Positions 40,763 through 55,500 of a DNA stretch of 64,000 nucleotides are shown here, piece after piece. The stretch is from contig JAHLWY010001155.1 of NCBI GenBank assembly GCA_020002185.1, forward strand, positions 1-64,000, read 5' to 3'. The DNA is from Paraescarpia echinospica (Eukaryota; Annelida; Polychaeta; Sabellida; Siboglinidae). The notes beneath the pieces were generated by a model. It did not search any database and had not been told where the DNA came from. It saw only the letters and a program-made list of their open reading frames with translations. Each line of letters opens with the position of its first letter. The first letter of the stretch is position 1. A program made the translations under genes and the position numbers.

Positions 40763-41000
40763 GTACGTGCACACGTCTGTGTAAGGTCAGATAGTTTACT
40801 AGGCCTTTTTACAAAGGAACTTGGGCATTTTAAGAATTCAAGTCTCAGTGTACTGTAATCATATCACGACAAATAATTCACAGCATGTTGAAATGTTAAC
40901 GTTGGTATAATCACATGGGCACTTTCATATATCAAGTAAATCCCAGTCATCAACAAACGCATAATTAATTATCCAATTTCACACAAAAAATCCATGGATA
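40763..41000 (+). other. Start of intron 17, up to the gap
   Basis: Unique AT-rich sequence; nothing recognised. Confidence 0.6.
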
Positions 41001-42000
41001 NNNNNNNNNNNNNNNNNNNNNNNNNNNNNNNNNNNNNNNNNNNNNNNNNNNNNNNNNNNNNNNNNNNNNNNNNNNNNNNNNNNNNNNNNNNNNNNNNNNN
41101 NNNNNNNNNNNNNNNNNNNNNNNNNNNNNNNNNNNNNNNNNNNNNNNNNNNNNNNNNNNNNNNNNNNNNNNNNNNNNNNNNNNNNNNNNNNNNNNNNNNN
41201 NNNNNNNNNNNNNNNNNNNNNNNNNNNNNNNNNNNNNNNNNNNNNNNNNNNNNNNNNNNNNNNNNNNNNNNNNNNNNNNNNNNNNNNNNNNNNNNNNNNN
41301 NNNNNNNNNNNNNNNNNNNNNNNNNNNNNNNNNNNNNNNNNNNNNNNNNNNNNNNNNNNNNNNNNNNNNNNNNNNNNNNNNNNNNNNNNNNNNNNNNNNN
41401 NNNNNNNNNNNNNNNNNNNNNNNNNNNNNNNNNNNNNNNNNNNNNNNNNNNNNNNNNNNNNNNNNNNNNNNNNNNNNNNNNNNNNNNNNNNNNNNNNNNN
41501 NNNNNNNNNNNNNNNNNNNNNNNNNNNNNNNNNNNNNNNNNNNNNNNNNNNNNNNNNNNNNNNNNNNNNNNNNNNNNNNNNNNNNNNNNNNNNNNNNNNN
41601 NNNNNNNNNNNNNNNNNNNNNNNNNNNNNNNNNNNNNNNNNNNNNNNNNNNNNNNNNNNNNNNNNNNNNNNNNNNNNNNNNNNNNNNNNNNNNNNNNNNN
41701 NNNNNNNNNNNNNNNNNNNNNNNNNNNNNNNNNNNNNNNNNNNNNNNNNNNNNNNNNNNNNNNNNNNNNNNNNNNNNNNNNNNNNNNNNNNNNNNNNNNN
41801 NNNNNNNNNNNNNNNNNNNNNNNNNNNNNNNNNNNNNNNNNNNNNNNNNNNNNNNNNNNNNNNNNNNNNNNNNNNNNNNNNNNNNNNNNNNNNNNNNNNN
41901 NNNNNNNNNNNNNNNNNNNNNNNNNNNNNNNNNNNNNNNNNNNNNNNNNNNNNNNNNNNNNNNNNNNNNNNNNNNNNNNNNNNNNNNNNNNNNNNNNNNN
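41001..42000. other. Assembly gap, exactly 1000 N
   Basis: A round-number run of N, typical of a scaffold join of unknown size. Left of it the gene has reached exon 17; right of it the sequence jumps back to intron 5. Confidence 0.99.
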
Positions 42001-42470
42001 GTGGTGTAATGTTGTCTGTTTAAGATGGTTATAGTGTGGCGTAATGTTGTGTTTAAGATGGTTATAGTGTGGCGTAATGTTGTCTGTTTAAGATGGTTAT
42101 AGTGTGGCGTAATGTTGTGTTTAAGATGGTTATAGTGTGGCGTAATGTTGTCTGTTTAAGATGGTTATAGTGTGGCATAATGTTGTCTGTTTAAGATGGT
42201 TATAGTGTGGCGTAATGTTGTCTGTTTAAGATGGTTATAGTGTTGCGTAATGTTGTCTGTTTAAGATGGTTATAGTGTGGCATAATGTTGTCTGTTTAAG
42301 ATGGTTATAGTGTGGCGTAATGTTGTCTGTTTAAGATGGTTATAGTGTGGCATAATGTTGTCTGTTTAAGATGGTTATAGTGTGGCATAATGTTGTCTGT
42401 TTAAGATGGTTATAGTGTGGCGTAATGTTGTCTGTTTAAGATGGTTATAGTGTGGCGTAATGTTGTCCTT
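42001..42470 (+). repeat. 35-bp array, second copy
   Basis: About 13 units; the left part is cut by the N gap. Same unit as 8244-8865. Confidence 0.9.
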
Positions 42471-42579
42471 AAAAATTGTCATTTCCGTAAGCATTTCTCT
42501 GACCGTTTCATTGATAGACTATTAGTGACCAATCATTTCTCTGACCTTTTCATTGATAGACTATTAGTGACCAGGAGCA

Positions 42580-42845
42580 AATGGTAGTCACTGATACGTT
42601 GCTACTAGTAACAGTAAATGGTAGTCACTGATACGTTGCTACTAGTAACAGTAAATGGTAGTCACTGATACGTTGCTACTAGTAACAGTAAATGGTAGTC
42701 ACTGATACATTGCTACTAGTAACAGTAAATGGTAGTCACTGATACGTTGCTACTAGTAACAGTAAATGGTAGTCACTGATACATTGCTACTAGTAACAGT
42801 AAATGGTAGTCACTGATACGTTGCTACTAGTAACAGTAAATGGTA
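42580..42845 (+). repeat. 37-bp array, second copy
   Basis: About seven units, as at 8940-9245, with the flanking sequence slightly longer (gtgaccaggag) on the left. Confidence 0.88.
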
Positions 42846-42962
42846 GTCACTGACATATACACTGATACACCGCTACTAGCAGCAAGTGGTAATCACAGAC
42901 CATACAACAAAGGCAAGTTGTCCACTGTCAGCTGCTACACAGACTGTGTTGTGTGTTGACAG

Positions 42963-43173
42963 GAAGTCGTTGAGGACTTCTTGTTTCCGGCGTCAAAGCT
43001 TGTCATCCAGAGTCGCGACTCCAACAGTGAGCTCACATCTGAGCAGGCCATCCCAGTCTGCTCCACCCCTCTCACAATCACTGCGGCCTTTGACCTCCTG
43101 GTCGCCCTCTGTACAGGCTGTGTACACAACCTCAAGTACCTGGCTGGCATGCTCAAAGACATCTACTATTCAG
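42963..43173 (+). CDS. USP9X: USP9X exon 6, second copy
   Basis: Identical to 9343-9553 ([13 protein letters not shown] to MLKDIYYS). Acceptor gttgacag, donor gtatgc; again followed by in-frame 27-bp copies of its own 3' end. Confidence 0.92.
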
Positions 43174-46100
43174 GTATGCTCAGTGACATCTACTACTCAG
43201 GTATGCTCAGTGACATCTACTATTCAGGTATGCTCAGTGACATATACTACTCAGGTGTGCTCAGTGACATCTACTACTCAGGTATGCTCAGTGACATCTA
43301 TTACTCAGGTATGTTCAGTGACATCTAGTACTGAGGTATGCTCAGCCCCAGTTACATATACTACTGAGGTATGCTCAGTGACATCTACTACTGAGGTATG
43401 CTCAGTGACATGTACTGCTCAGATATGCTTAGTTATATATAATACTCAGGTATGCTCAGTGACATATACTACTCAGGTATGCTCAGTGACATATACTACT
43501 CAGGTGTGCTCAGTGACATCTACTCAGGTATGCTCAGTGACACCTACTATTCAGGTATGCTCAGTGACATATACTATTCAGGAATGCTCAGTGACATCTA
43601 CTATTCAGGTGTGCTCGGTGACATCTACTACTCGTGTGCTCAGTGACATATACTACTCAAGTATGCTCAGTGACATCTACTACTCAGGTATGCTCAGTTA
43701 CATATATTACTCAGGTATGTTCAATGACATCTACTACTGAGGTATGCTCAGCCTCAGTTACATATACTACTGAGGTATGCTCAGTGACATCTACTACTGA
43801 GGTATGCTCAGTGACATGTACTGCTGATATATGCTCAGTGACATCTACTACTCAGGTGTGCTCAGTGACATATACTACTCAGGTATGCTCAGTGACATCT
43901 ACTACTCATGTGTGTTCAGTGACATATACTACTCAAGCATGCTCAGTAACATCTACTACTCAGGTATGCTCAGTGACATCTATTACTCAGTTATGTTCAA
44001 TGACATCTACTACTGAGGTATGCTCAGCCTCAGTTACATCTACTACTCAGGTATGCTCAGTGACATATACTGCTCGGGTATGCTCAGTGACATATACTGC
44101 TCAGGTATGCTCAACGACATGTACTGCTCAGGTATGCTCAACGACATCTACTCAGGTACGCTCAGTGACATCTTCTAATCTGGTACACTTAGTGACATGT
44201 TGACATATGTGACCCATCTTGATGAAATGAGTTGGATGTTAGTAAAACTGATTTTCTGCCGTTTATGTAAAAATGTAAAAATATCACAAATTTTGAGATT
44301 TCCCCTTAAAATGATTCTTTAATATTCGTTTTATTGATTGCTATTACTGCTACTGTCTAATTAATTATGTTTTATGTATTTTAATGTAATTTCTGAGAAC
44401 TGTGCGAAGTGTCCCGCTTGGTTTCTATAAAACAGTCGAAAATGCTGCTAATTGCGCGCATTGTTTGCCGTCATTTTTCGGATGATCCCTAACAAATCGG
44501 ATATCCCCGCGAACCTTGAGTCCTTGACATGTCGTCTTTCCAAGTATGGGCACATATATGCTAATAATTGCGGACTGTGGCCTACAGAAGGCAAGGAACA
44601 CCCCCCTTCTAATGCCAGATGTGTAAACAAGTTCGAATCATGTGGTAGCAACGCAACCATGTGACGCAAGCGGTAATTTGAAGAGGTAATTTGAATAATT
44701 CTCTATGCACGCAGGCATACTGTGTATTTTCACCATGTCAGTGCTGTCACTTGTGACCCAGAGAGTTGTTTATAACGAAGCAACAATGGCATTCGGCGTG
44801 GCTTCAAAGATGTGCTCTGTCCAAGCCCAGCCAAGGAGGTTGCCTCTATTACTGGACCGCCTGGTTAGTAGGAGTCTATGCGTTGCCGGAGACTGACCCT
44901 GTTGTTATACCGTCTGGTGAACAGGAGCCACAACAAGAAACTACTGCGGGTACACTTGAGCAGGCATGAGTCCAGCAAACCCGTTCCCTGCACCCGAGGC
45001 CATGCGCGCCATGCTGATACCACTTGAGCAGGCAGGGTCTAGCGAACCCGTTCACTGCACCCGAGGCTGTGCGCGCCATGCTGATACCACTTGAGCAGGC
45101 AGGGTCTAGCGAACCCGTTCCCTGCACCCGAGGCTGTGCGCGCCATGCTGATACCACTTGAGCAGGCAAGGTCTAGCGAACCCGTTCCCTGCACCCGAGG
45201 CTGTGCGCGCGCATGCTGATACCACTTGAGCAGGCAGGGTCTAGCTTAACCCGCCTCTGCACCCGAGGCCAGCGCACTTGATACCACTTTGAGCAGCAGG
45301 GTCTAGCAACCCGTTCCCTGCACCCGAGGCTGTGCGCGCCATGCTGATACCACTTGAGCAGGCAGGGTCTAGCGAACCCGTTCCCTGCACCCGAGGCTGT
45401 GCGCTGCCATGCTGATACCCACTTGAGCAGGCAAGGTCTAGCGAACCCGTTCCCTGCACCCGAGGCTGTGCGCGCCATGCTGATACCACTTGAGCAGGCA
45501 GGGTCTAGCGAACCCGTTCCCTGCACCCGAGGCCATGCGCACCATGCTGATACCACTTGAGCAGGCAGGGTCTAGCGAACCCGTTCCCTGCACCCGAGGC
45601 TGTGCGCGCCGTGCTGATACAACGCAAACGAGGATGTGCCTGGTCTGGAAGCTACACTTGACTTACTGGACAATGTCGCCGATCTGTTGTCGTTATGTAG
45701 TTGCATTGTTCTTTGGTATTAAAATTCTTGTTAAATATGACTATCTGTTGTATTTTACTATGAAGATTACGAAAAATGTTCATTGTATTTATGTTTTCAT
45801 AAATCTAAATAATTTTTTTTAAATAAAAATGATAATATAAAATTAATAATAAAAACAATAAGTCTTAACTAATGACAGATACGTCTAAGACAGTTAATGT
45901 ATAATGGTATAAGAGCTGCCGGTTTTCTCTTTTCTTAACAATGCCAGTAATTACACAAGCAATTAATTTGTTGCTAACTTATTTCTGACAAAGGTTTTGT
46001 TTGTATATTAATGTAGTGTCATGAGGATGCCATTATGATCAAGTGATCCAAATATCATCCTTATATGACAACGCTAACTTAGGCATAATGTATAATAGCA

Positions 46101-49100
46101 GAGTTTTAGCTTTTCTAACAATAGTGGTAATTACACAACAAAATTAATTGTACTGCTATTTTATTTCTAACAAAGATATTGTTTTCATATTAACAGAATG
46201 TCTTCAGAATGCCACTATCTCGAAGAGGTCCAAATTTCAACAAGATTTGTCCATGGTAACTAAGGTACATTACTTGAAACACAACAAATATGTTGCTTAA
46301 ACTTTGAAGGCCGTTTTCTGGGATTGAAGACTTCAACCCCACACATGTTTGGCGAGCCGTAACTTCAGTTATTATTGAGATATCTTCCTGTATGATACAT
46401 CATATGAAAGCTGAGAATCTGCACTTTCAAACGATGCCAATAACTCAATATTGAAAAACGCCGACATGCGACTCATTTTGTTATGATGGGTCATATATAG
46501 TTAGAAAGAACTATTCAGTTTGGATTGTTGTTGTCAGTGCGGCGCTCCAGCCCTGGCATCGTGGCCACATGTAATTTCTTTATACGATTATATTAATTAA
46601 AGCTGTTCTACAAAGCCTTAGTACACATCTAATATGACACATATACTGCTCAGGTATGCTCAGTACTCAGGTACGCTCAGTGACATATACTGTTCAGGTA
46701 TGCTCAGTGACAATTACTAGTCAGATATTCTCTGTGACATCTACTATCATAAATTTCTGTGCATTTTTCCATAATTTTTTTACTTAAGTCCGGGTGCGTA
46801 TTATACAACGTGCAGCGCTAAAAACATTTCTTTGACTGGTGAGAGCCAGAAATACATAGAAAGCATAGAAAACATCACACCTCATTTTATACAATTGATC
46901 ACACGCCTTAGTGTCTTACAGGCACGTTTCATAACAGACTTGTGGTACCACTGTTTGGCACATAGGTCTTGGTGCAATCACTGACGGAATACTGACACAT
47001 CATATGACAGTTTGGCACATAGATCTTGGCGCAGTCACTGACGGAATACTGAAACATCATATGACAGTTTGGCACATAGATCTTGGCACAATCACTGACG
47101 GAATACTGAAACATCATATGACAGTTTGGCACGTAGATCTTGGCACAATCACTGACGGAATACTGAAACATCATATGACAGTTTGGCACGTAGATCTTGG
47201 CGCAGTCACTGACGGAATACTGAAACATCATATGACAGTTTGGCACGTAGATCTTGGCGCAATCACTGACGGAATACTGAAACATCATATGACAGTTTGG
47301 CACATAGATCTTGGCGCAATCACTGACGGAATACTGAAACATCATATGACAGTTTGGCACGTAGATCTTGGCGCAATCACTGACGGAATACTGAAACATC
47401 ATATGACAGTTTGGCACATAGGTCTTGGCGCAATCACTGACGGAATACTGAAACATCATATGACAGTTTGGTACATAGATCTTGGTGCAATCACTGACGG
47501 AATACTGAAACATCACATGACAGTTTGGCACATAGATCTTGTCGGAATCACTGACGGAATACTGAAACATCACATGACAGTTTGGCACGTAGATCTTGGC
47601 GCAATCACTGACGGAATACTGACACATCACATGACAGTTTGGCACATAGATCTTGTCGGAATCACTGACGGAATACTGAAACATCATATGACAGTTTGGC
47701 ACATAGGTCTTGGCGCAATCACTGACGGAATACTGAAACATCATATGACAGTTTGGTACATAGATCTTGGCGCAATCACTGACGGAATACTGAAACATCA
47801 TATGACAGTTTGGCACATAGATCTTGGCGCAATCACTGACGGAATACTGAAACATCATATGACAGTTTGGCACATAGATCTTGGCGCAATCACTGACGGA
47901 ATACTGAAACATCATATGACAGTTTGGTACATAGATCTTGGCGCAATCACTGACGGAATACTGAAACATCATATGACAGTTTGGGACATAGATCTTGGCG
48001 CAATCACTGACGGAATACTGAAACATCATATGACAGTTTGGCACATAGATCTTGTCGGAATCACTGACGGAATACTGAAACATCATATGACAGTTTGGCA
48101 CATAGATCTTGGCGCAATCACTGACGGAATACTGAAGCATCATATGACAGTTTGGCACATAGATCTTGGCGCAATCACTGACGGAATACTGAAACATCAT
48201 ATGACAGTTTGGCACATAGATCTTGGCGCAATGACTGACTGAATACTGAAACATCATATGACAGTTTGGCACATAGATCTTGGCGCAATCACTGACGGAA
48301 TACTGAAACATCATATGACAGTTTGGCACATAGATCTTGGCGCAATGACTGACTGAATACTGAAGCATCATATGACAGTTTGGCACATAGATCTTGGCGC
48401 AATCACTGACGGAATACTGAAACATCATATGACAGTTTGGCACATAGATCTTGGCGCAATGACTGACTGAATACTGAAGCATCATATGACAGTTTGGCAC
48501 ATAGATCTTGGCGCAATCACTGACGGAATACTGAAACATCATATGACAGTTTGGCACATAGATCTTGGCGCAATGACTGACTGAATACTGAAGCATCATA
48601 TGACAGTTTGGCACATAGATCTTGGCGCAATCACTGACGGAATACTGAAACATCATACGACAGTTTGCTAGGGATTCCGTATAGTTCTTCGAACATCCAC
48701 TTGGGATTATTTGACCGTTCGTAGTTGTACAAGTATCCACCAGGCGGGAGAATGGTGCAGATGCGACTCGCAAGGTGATATCGTTGCGTGCGATGGCAAT
48801 ATGCCAAACATAACTTGTGAAAGGTACATTTTTATGGTTGTGATATGGATTCAAGGATCATTGCCCAAACAACAAACTTTGATGAAATGACATTGGCCAA
48901 TCACTTGAAGCAAACTATGAGAAGCGGGGAAATGAGGGGTCGATGCCACAAGTTGGGATGTGTATTATACATGGTAATATAAGAATTCTATCAGAATTTA
49001 GCAAGTTGGGGTGGGTATTATACACGGGGGCGTATTATACATGGGGGCGTATTATACACAGAAACTTACGATACTCAGGTACTTGTTGTTGCTGATTGTT

Positions 49101-52100
49101 GTTGCCAAGTGTTGTTAGCTAGTGTTTTTGCTGGTTATTGTTGCCAAGTGTTGTTGTTGTTGATTGTTGTTTCCAAGTGTTGTCAGCTGGTGTTGTTGTT
49201 GCAGCAGGCCACGAGCAGCCATTGGTGGAGTGGGAGTATCTGCCCCCGATAGGCCCGCGACCAAACAAAGGCTTCGTTGGACTGAAGAACGCTGGAGCGA
49301 CCTGTTACATGAACTCTGTCCTACAACAGGTACAGCCGGTGTACAACCTGTGTATACTGATATGGTGTACATCCTGTGTCTAGAGCTACTCACTCGGTGT
49401 ACAGCATGTGTGTACAAACACGGTGTACAGCCTTTATATACTAACACATTGTACAGTCTGTGTATACTAACACAGTGTACAATTTGTATATACTAACACT
49501 GTATAATCTGTGTATACTAACATGGTGTACAACCTGTTTGTACTTACACGGTGTACAAACTGTGTTTAGAGTTACTCACATGGCATACACTAGAGGCCTA
49601 CTTGTGTCACTCGGGGCCTTGTGTTGTGTCACTCAGGGCCTTGTGTCATGTCACTCAGGGCCTTGTGCTGTGTCACTCAAGGGCCTTGTGTTGTGTCACT
49701 CAGGGCCTTGTGCTGTGTCACTCAGGGCCTTGTGTTGTGTCACTCAGGGCCTTGTGTCATGTCACTCAGGGCCTTGTGATGTTGCAGCTCTTCATGATCG
49801 ACCCTGTGCGCGACTACATCCTGGGTGTAGAGGGCGCTGCTGACGACAACATGGAGGATTACGACAGCGAGGAGAAGGCAGACAGCGAGGTGACTACATC
49901 ATACTGACTACATCACACCGACTACGCCACACTGACTATGTCACACTGACTATGTCACACTGACTATGTCACACTGACTACGCCACACTGACTATGTCAC
50001 ACTGACTATGTCACACTGACTACGTCACACCAGCAATATCACATCAACTACACCACATTGACTGCATCACATGCATTATGCCACATTCATTACACCACAC
50101 TCATTATATTACATTCATTACACCACACTCATTACATTCATTACACCACTCTCAGTATGTTACATTCATTACGCCACACTCATTGTTACATCCATTACAC
50201 TACACTCAGTATGTTACATTCATTATACCACACCCGTGTTACATTCATTTCACCACACTCAGTATGTTACATTCATTACACCACACTCAGTATGTTACAT
50301 GTATTATGCCACACTCACTGTTACATCCATTACACTACACTCACTATGTTACATCCATTACACTACACTCACTATGTTACATTCATTACACACACTCACT
50401 GTTACATCCATTACACTACACTCAGTATGTTACATTCATTATACCACACTCGTGTTACATTCATTTCACCACACTCAGTATGTTACATTCATTACACCAC
50501 ACTTATTATATTACATTCATTACACTACACTCACTATGTTACATTCATTATACCACACTCATTGCATTCATTACACCACACTCAGTATGTTACATTCATT
50601 ATGCCACACTCACTGTTACATCCATTACACTACACTCACTATGTTACATTCATTATGCCACACTCACTGTTACATCCATTACACTACACTCACTATGTTA
50701 CATTCATTATACCACACTTGTGTTACATTCATTTCACCACACTTATTATGTTACATTCATTACATCACACTTATTATGTTACATTCATTACACTGCACTC
50801 ACTATGTTACATTCATTATACTACACTCATTACATTCATTACACCACACTCGGTATGTTACATTCATTATGCCACACTCACTGTTACATCCATTACACTA
50901 CACTCACTATGTTACATTCATTATGCCACACTCACTGTTACATCCATTACACTACACTCAGTATGTTACATTCATTATACCACACTCGTGTTACATTCAT
51001 TTCACCACACTCAGTATGTTACATTCATTACACCATGCTTATTATATTACATTCATTACACTACACTCACTATGTTACATTCATTATACCACACTCATTA
51101 CATTCATTACACCACACTCAGTATGTTACATTCATTATGCCACATTCACTGTTACATCCATTACACTACACTCAGTATGTTACATTCATTATACCACACT
51201 CGTGTTACATTCACTACACCACACTGCACATGCACGGTCACAACACGCACGGTCACAAACACACAGTCACCATGTTGTGACCGTGCATGTGTGACCGTGT
51301 GTTCATGACCGTGCATGTGTGACCATGCGTGCGTGAATGTGTGTGTGCATGACCATGTAACCGTGCATGTTGTGACAGACGAATGTGGACCCTGGTGAGG
51401 AGGAGAGTCGGGGTGAGAAGGTGGGGGTGACGAAGGAGACGGGTCGCAAGGACTACAACCTCGGGGTGCTCAAACACGTGCAGGCGATCTTTGCCCACCT
51501 CGCCTGCAGCCGCCTCCAGTACTATGTGCCCCGCGGCTTCTGGAAGCACTTCAGGTGAGTGAGTGACACTGGGGCAGTGGGGCTCAGGAGCAGGGGGGCT
51601 CTGGGGCAGTGGGACAATAGAGGTCTGGGACTGTGGGACAGTAGAGCTCTGGGACTGTGGGACAGTAGAGCTCTGGGACTGTGGGACAGTGGGACTGTGG
51701 GACAGTAGAGCTCTGGGACTGTGGGACAGTGGGACAGTAGAGCTCTGGGACTGTGGGACAGTAGAGCTGTGGGACTGTGGGACAGTAGAGCTCTGGGACT
51801 GTGGGACAGTAGAGCTGTGGGACAGTGGGGCTGTGGGACAGTAGAGCTGTGGGACTGTGGGACAGTAGAGCTCTGGGACTGTGGGACAGTGGGGCTGTGG
51901 GACAGTAGAGCTGTGGGATAGTGGGGCTGTGGGACAGTAGAGCTCTGGGACTGTGGGACAGTGGGGCTGTGGGACAGTAGCACAGTCTGTGCCACTGTCT
52001 ACTCTGGGGCAGTGGAACTTGGGGGCTGTGGGACAGTGGCACTCTGGGGCAGTGGGACTTCGGGGCTGTGGGACTCGGGGGGCTGTGGGACAGTGGCATT

Positions 52101-52541
52101 CTGGGGCAGTGAGACTTCGGGGCTGTGGAACAGTGGCACTCTGGGGCAGTTAGACTCGGGGGGGGGGCTGTGGGACAGTGGCACTCTGGGGCTGTGGGAC
52201 TCGGGGGGGCTGTGGGACAGTGGCACTTTGGGGCAGTGGGACTCGGTGGGGGGGCTGTGGGATAGTGGCACTCTGGGGTAGTGGGACTCGGGGGGGCTGT
52301 GGGATAGTGGCACTGTGAGGTAGTGGGACTCGGGGGGGGCTGTGGGACAGTGGCAATTTAGGGCAGTGGGACTCGGAGGGGCTGTGGTAACACTTCTGCA
52401 AAGTTCTAGATTCTGCTGACACTAGTAAGTTTAGACTCGATTCTATTCCTATATTAACATGTGTTTACACTGTGGGGTGAGTGACCTCTGACCCTGTGTG
52501 CAGATTGCATGTGGAGTGAGTGACCTCTGACTGTGTGTAGA

Positions 52542-52592
<51 letters not shown>

Positions 52593-55500
52593 CTGGGGTG
52601 ATTGACCTCTGACCCTGTGTGTAGACTGGGGTGATTGACCTCTGACCCTGTGTGCAGACTGTGGGGTGAGCCAGTGAACCTGAGGGAGCAGCATGATGCG
52701 CTGGAGTTCTTTAACTCTCTGGTGGATTCCCTGGATGAGGCCCTCAAGTGTCTCGGTTACACGTCCATCCTCAGCAAGGTGATGGGGGGCTCCTTCGCTG
52801 ACCAGAAGATCTGCAAGGACTGTCCCCACAGGTACGTACACCCATCAATCTCTAGAGTGCGTGCATGCAAGAGTGATGCGTGCAAGAGTGTGCGTGTGAG
52901 AGTGTATGCGTGTGAGAATATGTGCATGTGTGCAAGGACTATCGGCAAATAACATTTTTTTACTGATTTTATAATCAATATTACAGTATTTGTTGAGAGA
53001 TGGGGCACGGTGTAGGAGGGTTAAAACGTGCAGACCTGCCTACCATTCCGGATTGTCCGGAATTATTCCAGATATACACCTCAAATTACGGTATTTCTGC
53101 GAGGGATGAAAATATTACGGATTCTTTCGTTGTCACAATGATTATCAATCACTTCCGTGGTCCTCAAATTTAGCTTCACTTTATTCAACAGGTGGCAGCA
53201 TATATATGCTGCTTATTGTGACACGGTTTTTCATTCGCTGCTTCTGGTCGTAATCTGACCAATAGGAAACAGCTTTACGACAAATTCGCATTTCCAAGCT
53301 CATGGCGCTCAAACAAGACGAAGTCACGACTCACGCGGCACGAAATGATGGCGGGGATCGAAACGGCACCACTACCAGACAAGAAGAAACGTGTGCTGCA
53401 AACGTTTATAACAGCATGCACGCAGACATGGCCCGTATTGTCAAGTTTAAAAAAGGGGGACGGCTTTACATACTGCCGGATACGCGAAAATAATGTTCCT
53501 AGTTCACATGACATGGTCAGTGGTGACCGGGATAATTGCAGGTACTGACTACGCCATTAGACTAGTACTAGTGACAGAGTAGTGGGTGTTGTACTTGTAG
53601 TGTTAGGCCAACTGACTACTAAGACTAAGTTGGTGTATATATTGAGTTTAGACTATCATTTACAGCCTATAATACAGGGATAGGCTTATATACGATGTTG
53701 ATGACTAGCATAACGACATAATGGTTTTGCCGTCCCCCGGCATGACTGCAGTTTGTGTTTGTCTTTGATCTAGTCAAGCTACTATACTGTGTAGTCTATA
53801 GCCTGGCCCTAGGTATACCTGCTACTAATATTAATCCTAATGACACCACAAATAGACAATGACGTGATGCATTGTTATAATTTGTCAAGTTTTGTAGTCA
53901 ACATGCTGTTTTTGAAATTTACATAAAATCAGAATTACAATGTGTATAGATTCATTTACATTACACTACTTCACGTTTGATTTCCATCAATGCTGGTCAT
54001 GAACATCTACCTTACCTTGTTAACTAAACGCTTCAAAACAATTATGTTTTGGGTGCAAATATCGTCATAGTCACAGTATTAAAGTATTACTGACAGTGGT
54101 GTTCTTTTTGTGACAATATCTGACACGGTTCTAAACTATTACTGACAGCAGGCCTATATTCCTGAAAATCAGTGTAAATGGGAAGATGGATTACTGACAG
54201 GAAGGTTTTGGGGTAGGCAGGTCTGAATGTGTGATTTGAGTAAACGTTATGTGATGATTGTATTCATTCTTCTGACTGTGACATTGTCTCAGTCTCTACA
54301 TTCTTCTGACTGTGACATTGTCTCAGTCACTGTACATTCTTCTGACTGTGACATTGTCTCGGTCTCTGTACATTCTTCTGACTGTGACATTGTCTCAGTC
54401 CCTGTACATTCTTCTGACTGACATTGTCTCAGTCTCTGTACATTCTTCTGACTGTGACATTGTCTCAGTCTCTGTACATTCTTCTGACTGTGACATTGTC
54501 TCAGTCTCTGTACATTCTTCTGACTGTGACATTGTCTCAGTCTCTGTCTACATTTTTTTGACTGTGACACTGTCTCGGTCTCTGAACATTCTTCTGACTG
54601 ACATTTTCTAAGTCTCTACATTCTTCTGACTGACTTTTTCTCAGTCTCTGTACATTCTTCTGACTGTGACATTGTCTCAGTCTCTGTACATTCTTCTGAC
54701 TGTGACATTGTCTCAGTCCCTGTACATTCTTCTGACTGTGACATTGTCTCAGTCTCTGTACATTCTTCTGACTGTGACACAGTCTCGGTCTGTGTACATT
54801 CTTCTGACTGTGACACTGTCTCGGTCTCTGTACTTTCTTCTGACTGTGACATTGTCTCAGTCTGTACATTTTTCTGACTGTGACATTGTCTCAGTCTCTG
54901 TACATTCTTCTGACTGTGACATTGTCTCAGTCTCTGTACATTCTTCTGACTGTGACATTGTCTCAGTCTCTGTACATTCTTCTGACTGTGACATTGTCTC
55001 AGTTTCTGTACATTCTTCTGCGTACATTCTTCTGACTGTGACATTGTCTCAGTCTTTGTATACATGTGACACTGTCTCAGTCTGTCTACATTGTTCTGAC
55101 TGTGACATTGTCTCAGTCTCTGTCTACATTGTTCTGACTGTGACATTGTGCCAGTCTCTGCATGTATTGTTCTGACTGACATTGTCTCTGTCTACATTGT
55201 TCTGACCGTGACATTGTCCCAGTCTGTCTACATTGTTCTGACTGTGACTTTGTCTCTGTCTACATTGTTCTGACTATGACATTGTCCCAGTCTCTGTATG
55301 TATTGTTCTGACTGACATTGTCTCTGTCTACATTGTTCTGACTGTGACATTGTCTCCGTCTCTGTCTACATTGTTCTGAGTGTGACATTGTCTCAGTCTC
55401 TGTCTACATTGTTCTGACTGTGACATTGTCTCCGTCTCTGTCTACATTGTTCTGAGTGTGACATTTTCTCCGTCTCTGTCTACATTGTTCTGACTGTGAC

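Noticed and set aside
40994..42034. 346-codon frame across the gap
   Set aside because: Made almost wholly of N.
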